From Melaminivora jejuensis (GTDB lineage Bacteria > Pseudomonadota > Gammaproteobacteria > Burkholderiales > Burkholderiaceae_C), in contig NZ_JACWIJ010000002.1 of NCBI RefSeq assembly GCF_017811175.1, positions 124,001 through 188,000 on the forward strand: DNA of 64,000 nt. The letters are read 5' to 3'. Shown piece after piece: positions 56,601 through 64,000 of this stretch (its first letter is position 1; each line of letters starts with the position of its first letter). Both the position numbers and the translations under genes were made by a program. A model generated the notes under the pieces. The model worked only from the letters and a program-made list of their open reading frames with translations. It did no database searches and was not told where the DNA came from.

Positions 56601-56634
56601 CAAATTTCAGGCGCTTTGTGTTCAAGGGTTGCGT

Positions 56635-57599
56635 TCACATTTCCGGGGCGGGGTGCTGCTGCGCCCAGTGCCGCGCCAGGTCGATGCGCCGGCAGACCCA
56701 GACCTGTGGGTGCTGCTGGATGTGATCCAGGAAACGCTGCAGCGCCGTGATGCGCCCGGGCCGGCCCAGCAGGCGGCAGTGCATCCCGATGCTCATCATC
56801 TTGGGCGCGTTGTCGCCCGCCGGGTCGCCCTCGGCGTAGAGCACGTCGAAGCTGTCTTTGAGGTACTGGAAGAACGGGTCGGCGTGCGAATAGCCCTGGG
56901 GCAGGGCAAAGCGCATGTCATTGGCGTCCAGCGTGTAGGGCACAACCAGCTGGGTGTGGGCGCTGCCGTCGGTGCGGGCCACGCGCATCCACAGCGGCAG
57001 GTCGTCGCCGTAGTAGTCACTCTCATAAACGAAGCGCCCGGCATCGGCCACCAGGCGGCGCGTGTTGGGGCTGTCGCGGCCGGTGTACCAGCCCAGGGCG
57101 TGGTCGCCCCCCTGGCCGTACAGCTCGTCGAAGATGGCCAGGCATTCGTGCATGTGGGCGCGCTCGACGTCCTCGGGCACGTTCTGGTAGTGGATCCACT
57201 TCAGGCCGTGGCAGGCGACTTCGTGGCCCAGTTCGTCGAAGGCCTGGGCGACCTCGCGGTGGCGCTTGAGCGCCGTGGCCACGCCGAACACGGTGAGCGG
57301 CAGGCTGCGGCGTTCGAACTCGCGCAAGAGGCGCCACACACCCGCGCGCGCGCCGTATTCGTAGATGCCGTCCATGCTCATGTGCCGCGCCGGATAGGCC
57401 GCCGGGTTGAACAGCTCGGACAGGAACTGCTCGCTGGCCGGGTCGCCGTGCAGCACGCTGTTTTCGCCGCCTTCCTCGTAGTTCAGCACGAACTGCACGG
57501 CCACCCGGGCGCCGCCGGGCCAGTGCGGGTGCGGCGGCGTGCGGCCATGGCCGACCAGGTCGCGGGGTAGGGGGCGAGGGTGTCGTACAGGGTGCTCAT
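56635..57599 (-). pseudogene. puuE: Allantoinase PuuE (polysaccharide-deacetylase fold), frameshifted near the start
   Basis: Hydrolyses allantoin to allantoate. Its signatures are FVLNYEEGGENSVLHGD, the metal-binding GHEVACHGLKW, and DNAPKMMSIGMHCRLLGRPG. The expected start MSTLYDTLAPYP is present at ATG 57599, but at TACCCCGCG (G run 57564-57567 on the plus strand) the frame breaks; with one added C it reads PRDLVGHGRTPPHPHWPGGA and joins the main frame, giving about 320 residues. The internal GTG at 57504 would give a truncated protein that misses conserved N-terminal residues. All else is intact. It lies 33 bp after the GntR gene and is probably co-transcribed with it. Confidence 0.9.
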
Positions 57600-57632
57600 G
57601 GCGGTCGGTGCGGGTGATGGGGGCCGGACGGG

Positions 57633-58301
57633 TCAGGTGGACAGGGCCATGGACAGGTCGCTGGTGGGCAGCTCGCGGTCGAACTGCAGGCCGGCCTGCA
57701 CGTTGTCCAGGTGCTTGTGCATCAGGCGCACGGCGGCCTCGGCATCGCGCTGGGCCAGGGCGGCGACGATTTGCTCGTGCTCCTCGTGCGAGTGCTCGGC
57801 GGCGCTGGTGGACTGGTACATCAGCGTGATCAGCGCGCAGCGCGAGATCAACTCGCCCAGCAGCTGCGCCAGCACCTGGTTGCCCATCAGCTCGGCCAGG
57901 CGCACGTGAAAGTCGCCCAGCAGCTCGGTGCGCTGGCCGACGTCGCCGCCGTCCATGGCCTTTTTCTCGGCGGCGATGTGGGCTTTCAGGGCGCGCAGCT
58001 GCGCCGGCGTGCTCTGGGCGACGAAGGCGCGCACCATGGCGCCCTCCAGCATCCGGCGCACGGCAAAGACCTGGCGCGCCTCATCGACCGAGGGCGTGGC
58101 GACGAAGGCGCCGCGCGCCGGCTCCAGGCGGATCAGCCGGTTTTGCGACAGTTGGAACAGCGCCTGGCGCACCAGCGTGCGCGAGACGCCGAAGTGATCC
58201 GCCAGCTTTTGCTCGGCCAGCTTGGTGCCGGGCAGCAGGCGGTGCTCGACGATGGCGCGCGTCAGGCTCTCGACAATCTGGCCAGTGGTGGAGGTTTCCA
58301 T
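57633..58301 (-). CDS. GntR-family regulator (FCD/FadR type)
   Basis: A 222-residue DNA-binding protein and probable purine-cluster regulator. The N-terminal winged helix (about 8-75) has the recognition-helix region AEQKLADHFGVSRTLVRQAL, followed by LIRLEPARGAFVA. The C-terminal FCD ligand domain (about 85-215) has metal-type residues (DFHVRLAELMGN, HSHEEHEQIVAAL). It is first in a minus-strand operon with puuE, uraD-allC and the deacylase. The 20-mer at 58322 lies 21 nt upstream of its ATG, consistent with autoregulation. Its effector (for example urate, xanthine or allantoin) is unknown. The ATG at 58301 begins METSTTGQIVESLTRAIVEH. Confidence 0.9.
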   Translation of the reverse strand: METSTTGQIVESLTRAIVEHRLLPGTKLAEQKLADHFGVSRTLVRQALFQLSQNRLIRLEPARGAFVATPSVDEARQVFAVRRMLEGAMVRAFVAQSTPAQLRALKAHIAAEKKAMDGGDVGQRTELLGDFHVRLAELMGNQVLAQLLGELISRCALITLMYQSTSAAEHSHEEHEQIVAALAQRDAEAAVRLMHKHLDNVQAGLQFDRELPTSDLSMALST

Positions 58302-58321
58302 CCGGCCATCATATCTGCGGA

Positions 58322-58341
58322 ACACAAATTTTGTATGCAAT
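58322..58341. promoter_or_regulatory. Predicted GntR operator between gntR and glycerate kinase
   Basis: ACACAAATTTTGTATGCAAT, core TGTATGCA. It sits 21 nt upstream of the regulator's ATG and 114 bp upstream of the glycerate kinase ATG, so it can control both. Confidence 0.6.
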
Positions 58342-58454
58342 TTCTGTGAACCAGGGAAAACGCTTGCCCTGCATCAAGGCGGGGCAGGCCAGCCGCTGCC
58401 TGCCTCCGCCTGCCCGGACTGGCGGTGCGGGCGCCCTGGCGCACACTTGCCGCC

Positions 58455-59825
58455 ATGCCCGACCTGATGCCAGACCCCGTACCAGTTCCCGCCGCCAGCG
58501 TGCGGGCCGACCCGCCAGCCGATCCACGGGCCGATCCGCAAGGCTTTCTGCTCCGGCTGTTCCAGGCAGCCGTGCGCAGCGCCCAGCCGCGCCACTGCCT
58601 GGCGGCCCACCTGCCCCCGCCGCCGCCCCGGGGCCGCACCCTGGTGCTGGGTGCGGGCAAGGCCAGCGCCGCCATGGCGCAGGCGCTGGAGGCGCTGTGG
58701 CCGGCGCAGGCGCCGCTGTCCGGCCTGGTGGTCACGCGCTACGGCCATGTGCCGCCGCGCCCGCCGGGCCTGGCGCAGCGCATCGAGGTGGCCGAGGCCG
58801 CGCACCCCGTGCCCGATGCCGCCGGCCTGGCCGCTGCCGCGCGCATGTTGGCGCTCACCCAAGGCCTGAGCGCGGATGATCTGGTGCTGTGCCTGATCTC
58901 GGGCGGTGGTTCGGCGCTGCTGACCCTGCCGGCGCATGGCCTGACGCTTGAGGACAAGCAGCGTATCAACCGCCAGCTGCTGGCCAGCGGCGCGGCCATT
59001 GGCGACATCAACTGCGTGCGCAAGCACCTCTCGCGCATCAAGGGCGGGCGCCTGGGGGCGGCCTGCGCGCCGGCGCGCGTGCTGACCCTGGCCATCAGCG
59101 ACGTGCCGGGCGACGACCCCTCGACCATCGCCAGCGGCCCTACCGTGCCCGACGCCAGCAGCTGCGCCGATGCGCTGGCCATCCTGGCGCGCCACCACAT
59201 CGCGCTGCCGCCCGCCGTGCGCCGGGCGCTGGAGGACGGCACGCTGGAGACGCCCAAGCCGGGCGATGCGCGTTTTGCCGATGCGCTGCGCCTGGTGGCC
59301 ACGCCCGCTCAGGCGCTGCAGGCTGCGGCCCAGGCAGCGCGCGCGGCGGGGCTGGCGGCGTACATCCTGTCCGACGAGATCGAGGGCGAGTCGCGCGAGG
59401 TGGCCAAGGTACACGCCGCCCTGGCGCGCAGCGTGGCGCGTCAGGGCCAGCCGTTTGCCCGGCCCTGCGTCCTGCTGTCGGGCGGCGAGACCACGGTGAC
59501 GCTGCAGCCGCCCGCAGCCGGCCAGCCGAGCGGCAGCGGCGGGCGCGCCGGCGAGTTCTGCCTCGCCCTGGCGCAGGCGCTGCAGGGCCAGCCGGGGGTG
59601 TGGGCGCTGGCCGCCGACACCGACGGCATCGACGGTGTGGGCGACAGTGCCGGCGCCCGCGTTGGCCCCGACACCCTGGCGCGCGCGGCGGCGCTGGGCC
59701 TGGCGCTGCCCGTGCATCTGGAGCGCCATGATTCCCATGGGTTTTTTCAGGCGCTGGGCGATCTGGTCGTTACCGGGCCGACGCACACCAATGTGAATGA
59801 CTTCCGTGCGCTACTTATTTTATAG
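58455..59825 (+). CDS. Glycerate 2-kinase (GckA/TtuD, MOFRL family)
   Basis: Phosphorylates D-glycerate to 2-phosphoglycerate. It has 456 residues. A GAGKAS nucleotide-type loop stands at 66-71, LISGGGSALL near 153, the active-site stretch INCVRKHLSRIKGGRL near 190, and the C-terminal MOFRL part has GGRAGEFCLALAQAL and ADTDGIDG. Although annotated as hydroxypyruvate reductase in some species, this family is now assigned to glycerate 2-kinase. In the cluster it would return glyoxylate-derived glycerate to central metabolism (allantoate to glyoxylate to tartronate semialdehyde to glycerate). It is divergent from gntR and shares its control region. The stop codon TAG comes from the start of a dispersed repeat. 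Confidence 0.9.
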   Translation: MPDLMPDPVPVPAASVRADPPADPRADPQGFLLRLFQAAVRSAQPRHCLAAHLPPPPPRGRTLVLGAGKASAAMAQALEALWPAQAPLSGLVVTRYGHVPPRPPGLAQRIEVAEAAHPVPDAAGLAAAARMLALTQGLSADDLVLCLISGGGSALLTLPAHGLTLEDKQRINRQLLASGAAIGDINCVRKHLSRIKGGRLGAACAPARVLTLAISDVPGDDPSTIASGPTVPDASSCADALAILARHHIALPPAVRRALEDGTLETPKPGDARFADALRLVATPAQALQAAAQAARAAGLAAYILSDEIEGESREVAKVHAALARSVARQGQPFARPCVLLSGGETTVTLQPPAAGQPSGSGGRAGEFCLALAQALQGQPGVWALAADTDGIDGVGDSAGARVGPDTLARAAALGLALPVHLERHDSHGFFQALGDLVVTGPTHTNVNDFRALLIL

Positions 59826-59870
59826 CTGCCAGCGCTTGTCCAGCAAGGGTTTCAGGCCAAAAAGGCTTGA
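59815..59870 (+). repeat. Dispersed repeat copy overlapping the glycerate kinase stop codon
   Basis: TTATTTTATAGCTGCCAGCG, then CTTGTCCAGCAAGGGTTTCA and GGCCAAAAAGG. The first bases encode the last codons LLIL and stop of the kinase. Confidence 0.7.
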
Positions 59871-59893
59871 AAAAGCCGCGCTGGCCAGGCTCT

Positions 59894-61699
59894 TCAATAG
59901 CCCAGCGTCTGCCCGTCCGGATTGCGCGGGTCGGACGCGCCGTACAGCAGGCCGTCCCGGATCTGGATGGTCTGCGTGCGGCCCATGGAGGGCTTGACGG
60001 CCACCTTGTGGCCCCACTGGCGCAGGAGCGCCAGGGTGTCGGGCGAGAAGCCCTTTTCGATGCGCAGCTCATCGGGCGTCCACTGGTGGTGAAAGCGCGG
60101 CGTGGCGGCAGCTTCTGCCGGGTTCATGCCGTAGTCGATGGTGTTGACCACGGTCTGCAGCACCGTGGTGATGATGCGCGCGCCGCCCGGGCTGCCGGTG
60201 ACCAGCACCGGCTTGCCGTCCTTGAGCACCAGGGTCGGCATCATGGACGACAGCGGGCGCTTGCCGGGCGCCACGGCGTTGGCGTCGCCGCCCACCAGGC
60301 CATAGGCGTTGGCCACGCCCGGCTTGGCCGAGAAGTCGTCCATCTCGTTGTTCAGCAGGATGCCGGTGCCCTTGGCCACGATGCCGCTGCCGAAGTTGGT
60401 GTTCAGCGTATAGGTCACGCCCACGGCGTTGCCGGCCTTGTCCACCACCGAGAAGTGCGTGGTCTGGTCGCCCTCATAGGGCTGCGGCTGGCCGGGCTTG
60501 ATGGCCTTGGCGTCGCGCGCCTGCGTGGGCGAGATGCCGGCGGCCAGCTGCTCGGCGTAGCGCTTGGAGGTCAGGCCCTTGAGCGGCACGCGGACGAAAT
60601 CCGGGTCGCCCAGGTACTCGGAGCGGTCGGCGTAGGCCAGCTTCATGCTCTCGGCCATGTAGTGGACGCTGCGCGCGCTGCCCGCGCCCCACTCCTTCAT
60701 GGGCCAGCGCTCCATCATGTTCAGGATCTGGATCAGGTGTGCGCCGCCCGAGGACGGCGGCGGCATACTGACGATCTGGTAGCCCCGGTAGCTGCCCGCA
60801 ACTGGCTCGCGCTCGGCGACACGGTAGTTCTTCAGGTCGGCCAGCGTCAGCGCGCCGGCGTGCGGGGCCATTTCGGCGGCGATTTTTTGCGCGATCTCGC
60901 CCTCGTAGAAGGCCCGCGCGCCCTGCTGGCCGATCAGGCGCAGCGACTGCGCCAAATCCTTTTGCACCAGCAGATCGCCGCGCTGCAGGGGCGCGCCGTT
61001 CTTCCAGAAGATGGCCGTGGTAGCAGGCCACTTGCCCATGTTCTTTTGTTCCTGCTGCAGGATCTTGGCCAGGGTCTCGCTGACCGGGTAGCCGCGCTCG
61101 GCCAGTGCGGCGGCGGGCGCCACGACCGTGGAGAGCGGCAGCGTGCCCCATTTCTTCAGCGCATGTTCCAGCCCCGCCACCGTGCCCGGCACGCCCACGG
61201 CGTAATGGGTGTAGAGCGACTTGCCGTCGATGACATTGCCCTTGGTGTCCAGATAGATGTCGCGCGTGAATGCGGCGGGGGCTACCTCGCGGAAATCCAG
61301 CGCCACGTTGCGGCCGGTGCGCGCGTCATGCACCATCATGAAGCCGCCGCCGCCCAGGTTGCCGGCGTTGGGCAGGGCCACAGCCAGCGCAAAGCCCATG
61401 GCCACGGCGGCATCCACCGCGTTGCCGCCGGCCTTCAGAATATCCAGGCCGATGCGCGAGGCCAGCTCCTGCTCGCTGGCCACCATGCCATTGGCTGCCA
61501 CCACCGGATGGAAGACATCCATGTCGAAGTCGTAGGCCGCAGCGGCGGCCTGCGCGGCGCTGGGCTGGCTGGCCGCCTGGACTGCCGGCGCGGTGACCAC
61601 CGCCTGGGGCGCGGCAGACGGCGGCGTGCTGCTGCAGGCCACCAGGCTGGACAGCGCCAGGGCGAGGCTGGCGGCCAGCAGGGATGTGCGCAAGTTCAT
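59894..61699 (-). CDS. ggt: Gamma-glutamyltransferase
   Basis: Transfers or hydrolyses the gamma-glutamyl group of glutathione in the periplasm. It has 601 residues, an Ntn-hydrolase synthesised as one chain and self-cleaved before the nucleophile Thr413 (TTHFSVVD). The N-terminus has a lipobox-like LSSLVAC (Cys22), so it may be a lipoprotein. NAGNLGGGGFMM, YRGYQIVSMPPPSSGG and TGSPGGARIITTVLQ are family-typical. Its role in a purine-catabolism neighbourhood is not obvious; it lies between glycerate kinase (convergent) and uraH (divergent) and shares a predicted GntR operator with uraH. The ATG at 61699 has GGAGAC upstream. Confidence 0.93.
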   Translation of the reverse strand: MNLRTSLLAASLALALSSLVACSSTPPSAAPQAVVTAPAVQAASQPSAAQAAAAAYDFDMDVFHPVVAANGMVASEQELASRIGLDILKAGGNAVDAAVAMGFALAVALPNAGNLGGGGFMMVHDARTGRNVALDFREVAPAAFTRDIYLDTKGNVIDGKSLYTHYAVGVPGTVAGLEHALKKWGTLPLSTVVAPAAALAERGYPVSETLAKILQQEQKNMGKWPATTAIFWKNGAPLQRGDLLVQKDLAQSLRLIGQQGARAFYEGEIAQKIAAEMAPHAGALTLADLKNYRVAEREPVAGSYRGYQIVSMPPPSSGGAHLIQILNMMERWPMKEWGAGSARSVHYMAESMKLAYADRSEYLGDPDFVRVPLKGLTSKRYAEQLAAGISPTQARDAKAIKPGQPQPYEGDQTTHFSVVDKAGNAVGVTYTLNTNFGSGIVAKGTGILLNNEMDDFSAKPGVANAYGLVGGDANAVAPGKRPLSSMMPTLVLKDGKPVLVTGSPGGARIITTVLQTVVNTIDYGMNPAEAAATPRFHHQWTPDELRIEKGFSPDTLALLRQWGHKVAVKPSMGRTQTIQIRDGLLYGASDPRNPDGQTLGY

Positions 61700-61764
61700 G
61701 GGATGTCTCCTTGGGTTGTCGGTAGCGCGACAGGGTATATGCAGCGCTGTCGGATAGCAAGAGA

Positions 61765-61784
61765 ATACAAAAATTGTATACACT
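61765..61784. promoter_or_regulatory. Predicted GntR operator between ggt and uraH
   Basis: ATACAAAAATTGTATACACT: a perfect ATACAA/TTGTAT inverted repeat with 3-bp spacer and core TGTATACA. It is 66 bp upstream of ggt and 79 bp upstream of uraH. Confidence 0.65.
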
Positions 61785-61862
61785 TGAGCCGATAGCTTAC
61801 CGCCAGCGCCGTTGACCCTGCCCGGTCAGCTGCCCCATCAAGAGAAAGACAAGGAGATTCCC

Positions 61863-62213
61863 ATGGGCCTGAGCACCCACGTTCTGGACACCATGCACGG
61901 CTGCCCGGCGGCCGGCATGGAGGTTGCGCTGTACGCCACCCAGGGCGACCAGGCCACGCTGGTCAAGCGCCTGACGCTGAACCACGATGGCCGCACCGAT
62001 GCCCCGCTGTTCGACAACGACAGCCTGCGCGTGGGCACCTACCGCCTGAGCTTCGAGGTGGCGCAGTATTTCAGGGCGCGCGGCGTGCAGCTGCCCGAGC
62101 CGAACTTCCTCGACCGCGTCAGCCTGGACTTTGGCGTGGCCCATGCCGAGCAGCACTACCACGTGCCGCTGCTGGTCAGTCCGTGGAGCTATTCGACCTA
62201 TCGCGGCTCCTGA
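61863..62213 (+). CDS. uraH: 5-hydroxyisourate hydrolase (transthyretin-like)
   Basis: Hydrolyses 5-hydroxyisourate, the unstable product of urate oxidation, to OHCU, which the UraD domain then decarboxylates. It has 116 residues. N-terminal [16 protein letters not shown] holds the catalytic His6. [11 protein letters not shown] contains the active-site Arg region, [16 protein letters not shown] carries the second His, and the C-terminus is the diagnostic YRGS. The ATG at 61863 is supported by AAGGAG at 61850-61855. It is divergent from ggt. No urate oxidase is seen in the window. Confidence 0.95.
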   Translation: MGLSTHVLDTMHGCPAAGMEVALYATQGDQATLVKRLTLNHDGRTDAPLFDNDSLRVGTYRLSFEVAQYFRARGVQLPEPNFLDRVSLDFGVAHAEQHYHVPLLVSPWSYSTYRGS

Positions 62214-62701
62214 GCGCTGGCGCTGCCGAGCCTGCCGGCATCGCCCTTGTCATCGCCTGCCCCTTCATCCTCGTCCTCGCTGCCCAGCTGGCCTTCGGTC
62301 AGCGTGTCGAGCTGGAAGCGCCCGGACTCGTCCCATAGCCAGGTGTCGGTATAGGTGACCTGGCCCAGGTGCAGCGGCGCCGGCCAGGGCGCGGCGGCGC
62401 GCACCGTGCGCTCGATCTCCAGCACCACTTCGGGCGCGTGGCGTGGCCGGCGCAGCCAGTCCAGGCCCAGCACCCGGCCCTGGGCGTCGAGCTGCACGTC
62501 GAGCACGCCGATGGCGTGCAGCAGCGGCGGCAGCGGCCCCGGGTAGATGCGGGCGGCGTTGCGGGCATAGATGTGGCGGGCGGCGTCCTGGCGGTAGTCC
62601 AGGGCGGTGCGGGCCAGCGATGGAGCCGGGAGCGCCGCCCGGACGCTGCCTGCCTGAAGCGCGGCAGGGGCTGGCGATGCGCCATCGGTCTGCGCCGGCA
62701 C
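62198..62701 (-). CDS. Hypothetical protein, TonB C-terminus-like
   Basis: The visible frame from GTG 62701 gives 168 residues. It has a segment with [20 protein letters not shown], then [20 protein letters not shown] and [20 protein letters not shown], resembling the TonB_C/periplasmic-spanning fold. An acidic tail ([15 protein letters not shown]) ends it. No ribosome site precedes the GTG. Upstream, an in-phase hydrophobic stretch (GPGAWLAALLRRLWRR) lacks a start, while ATG 62820 is one base out of phase (MPSSSPSPAPTLMLRAAAAG). This suggests a further one-base loss near 62757, and the real gene may start at 62820. The 3' end overlaps uraH by 16 bp, convergent. Function unknown. Confidence 0.55.
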   Translation of the reverse strand: MPAQTDGASPAPAALQAGSVRAALPAPSLARTALDYRQDAARHIYARNAARIYPGPLPPLLHAIGVLDVQLDAQGRVLGLDWLRRPRHAPEVVLEIERTVRAAAPWPAPLHLGQVTYTDTWLWDESGRFQLDTLTEGQLGSEDEDEGAGDDKGDAGRLGSASAQEPR

Positions 62702-63091
62702 GGCGCCCGATGCGGTGCGCCGCCACAGGCGCCGCAGCAGGGCCGCCAGCCAGGCGCCCGGCCCGCTGCGGCGGCCCGGAGCATCAGAGTGGGGGCAGGG
62801 GAGGGGGAAGAGGAGGGCATCGGACGCAGAACGTGGCGGTGGCTATGCTGAGAGCGTATTCACGATCCCCGCGCGGGTGCGCGGGCGCGGCCTCGGGCGG
62901 TCTGCGGCGTTGCAAATCCTCGCGATAGCACGGGCTATCGCTGCGGTTTGCGCCTGGCAGCCCATCCCGATCCGCACTCGCGCCCCTGCGCGCGGAGATC
63001 GTGGACACGCTCTGACAGCCACGCCAGTGGGCGCAGCCAGCCCGCAGTGTCCAGCATCCGGAAGAAGCCAGAAAGCAGAAGGGACGATCTC
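62702..63091. other. Region between the TonB-like gene and xdhC
   Basis: 390 bp. The first ~120 bp may be the true 5' end of the TonB-like gene. The rest (62848-63018) is a long imperfect palindrome described separately. About 70 bp before xdhC remain for its promoter; no copy of the GntR-type 20-mer is seen. Confidence 0.5.
62848..63018. repeat. MITE-like palindromic element, about 171 bp
   Basis: The ends are imperfect inverted repeats: CTGAGAGCGTATTCACGATC on the left and the reverse complement of GATCGTGGACACGCTCTGACAG on the right, extending about 40 bp inward (CCGCGCGGGTGCGCGGGCGC against GCGCCCCTGCGCGCGG). The centre holds a second hairpin, CGATAGC/GCTATCG flanked by GCAAATC and GGTTTGC. 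It has no coding capacity. The structure resembles a miniature inverted-repeat element or bacterial interspersed mosaic repeat. Confidence 0.7.
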
Positions 63092-64000
63092 ATGACAGGC
63101 GCGCACCATATCCCCGCCATCGCCCATCCCGCCTTGCCTGCCAGCCCCACCACTCCCGCTGGCGCCAGCCCTGCGCTGGCAGCCACCAGCGCCGTCGCCC
63201 CCCTGCGGCAACTGCTGCACAGCTTGCAGGCCGGCCCGGCCTGCCTGGTGACGGTGGAGGCCACCCAAGGCTCGGTGCCGCGCGAGGCCGGCACCTGGAT
63301 GGCACTGGCTGGCGCTGTGCCGGGCGCGCCGGGGGCGCCCGAGCTTCTCATGGGCACCATAGGCGGCGGGCACCTGGAGTTTGCCGCGCTGGCGCAGGCG
63401 CGCCGGCTGCTGCAGCTGCACCTGGCGGGCGAGGCGCCGCCGGCCATCGCGCTGCGCCAGGCGCTGGGGCCAAGCCTGGGCCAGTGCTGCGGCGGCGTGG
63501 TGCAGTTGCGCCTGGAGTGTGTCACCCAGGCCGACGCGCCGGCGCTGCGCGAGCGCCTGGCGCCCGAGCTGCAGCCGGTGGCGCTGTTCGGCGGCGGCCA
63601 CGTCGGCCATGCGCTGGCGCGGGCGCTGGCGCCGCTGCCCTTTGCCCTGCACTGGATAGACAGCCGCGACGGCGTATTCGACGCCGCCGGCGCGCCCGAG
63701 GCGCTGTGCGAGCACTCCGAGCCGGTGCAGGCTGCCGTGCCCACGCTGCGCCCGCAGTCGCTGGTGCTGATCATGAGCTTCAGCCATGCGGAAGACCTGG
63801 ACATCGTCGCCGCCTGCCTGCTGCGCCAGCGCGCCCGGGGCGATCTGCCCTTCATCGGCCTGATCGGCAGCCGCACCAAGTGGGCCACCTTCCGCCATCG
63901 GCTGGAAGCACGCGGCTTCAGCGAGGCCGAGCTGGCCCAGGTGACTTGCCCCATCGGCCTGCCCGGCATCACCGGCAAGCAGCCCGAGGTCATCGCCGTT
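63092..64000 (+). CDS. xdhC: Xanthine dehydrogenase accessory protein XdhC (5' part, runs off the right edge)
   Basis: Binds molybdenum cofactor, supports its sulfuration and inserts it into xanthine dehydrogenase, which makes urate. 303 codons are in the window. The N-terminus has an Ala/Pro extension (about 1-35). The XdhC domain has ACLVTVEATQGSVPREAGTWM and GTIGGGHLEF, QCCGGVVQLRLE with conserved cysteines, and the C-terminal Rossmann-like part has LFGGGHVGHALARAL, then PFIGLIGSRTKWATFRHRL. AGAAGGGA lies before the ATG at 63092. In this family xdhA/xdhB usually adjoin xdhC, so they may be outside the window. It links xanthine oxidation to the UraH/UraD/PuuE/AllC pathway. Confidence 0.94.
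   Translation, partial: MTGAHHIPAIAHPALPASPTTPAGASPALAATSAVAPLRQLLHSLQAGPACLVTVEATQGSVPREAGTWMALAGAVPGAPGAPELLMGTIGGGHLEFAALAQARRLLQLHLAGEAPPAIALRQALGPSLGQCCGGVVQLRLECVTQADAPALRERLAPELQPVALFGGGHVGHALARALAPLPFALHWIDSRDGVFDAAGAPEALCEHSEPVQAAVPTLRPQSLVLIMSFSHAEDLDIVAACLLRQRARGDLPFIGLIGSRTKWATFRHRLEARGFSEAELAQVTCPIGLPGITGKQPEVIAV

Overview
The window is a stretch of high-GC chromosome from a betaproteobacterium, most likely family Comamonadaceae (Acidovorax/Alicycliphilus/Melaminivora-like). The evidence is protein similarity to that group, the hemCDXY gene order, the polA / DUF2782 / thrB / BPSS1780 neighbourhood, and a dispersed repeat built around TAGCTGTCAGCGCTTG that I associate with this family. 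I see no prophage, insertion sequence, rRNA operon or CRISPR array.

Layout. 1-4.8 kb: 5' part of hemA, a small membrane protein and a large MscS-type channel. 4.1-9.2 kb: a complete ugpBAECQ operon for glycerol-3-phosphate/glycerophosphodiester uptake. 9.5-15.3 kb: serA, tRNA-Ser(CGA), a broken SSB-like gene, tRNA-Lys(CTT), guaC and a frameshifted uvrD. 15.5-25.4 kb: a lipoprotein/OmpA pair, thrB with its neighbours, a serine hydrolase, polA, a frameshifted lipoprotein, a DUF805 protein and a lone GIY-YIG-type protein. 25.5-28.8 kb: two unrelated fumarases (class I and class II) transcribed divergently. 28.9-34.1 kb: a proVWXX betaine-type ABC operon with two tandem binding proteins. 34.9-49 kb: acs, a small membrane protein, cytochrome c, a Trp-rich protein, hemCDXY (hemX frameshifted), a decayed AAA-ATPase/nuclease gene, ppc and a FUSC-type membrane protein. 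49.2-51.5 kb: maeB. 51.6 kb to the right edge: a purine-catabolism cluster.

The purine cluster is the most coherent accessory system. It holds an NCS2 permease (import), an M20 deacylase, a UraD-AllC fusion (OHCU decarboxylase plus allantoate amidohydrolase), PuuE allantoinase, a GntR/FCD regulator, glycerate 2-kinase (glyoxylate salvage), gamma-glutamyltransferase, UraH (HIU hydrolase) and the start of xdhC (molybdenum-cofactor insertion into xanthine dehydrogenase). Three promoter regions of this cluster share a roughly 20-bp near-palindrome with core TGTATRCA, which is a good candidate operator for the cluster's own GntR protein.

Two window-wide patterns deserve attention. First, five genes (ssb-like, uvrD, a lipoprotein, hemX, puuE) are each broken by the apparent loss of one base in or next to a G/C homopolymer. 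This looks more like consensus error than biology. Second, a 50-60 bp dispersed repeat occurs at least 12 times; five copies lie in frame inside coding sequences (small membrane protein, uvrD, a DUF2782 gene, polA, hemD). Several genes also have a -10-like TACAAT box ending 6-8 nt before the start codon, suggesting leaderless mRNAs.
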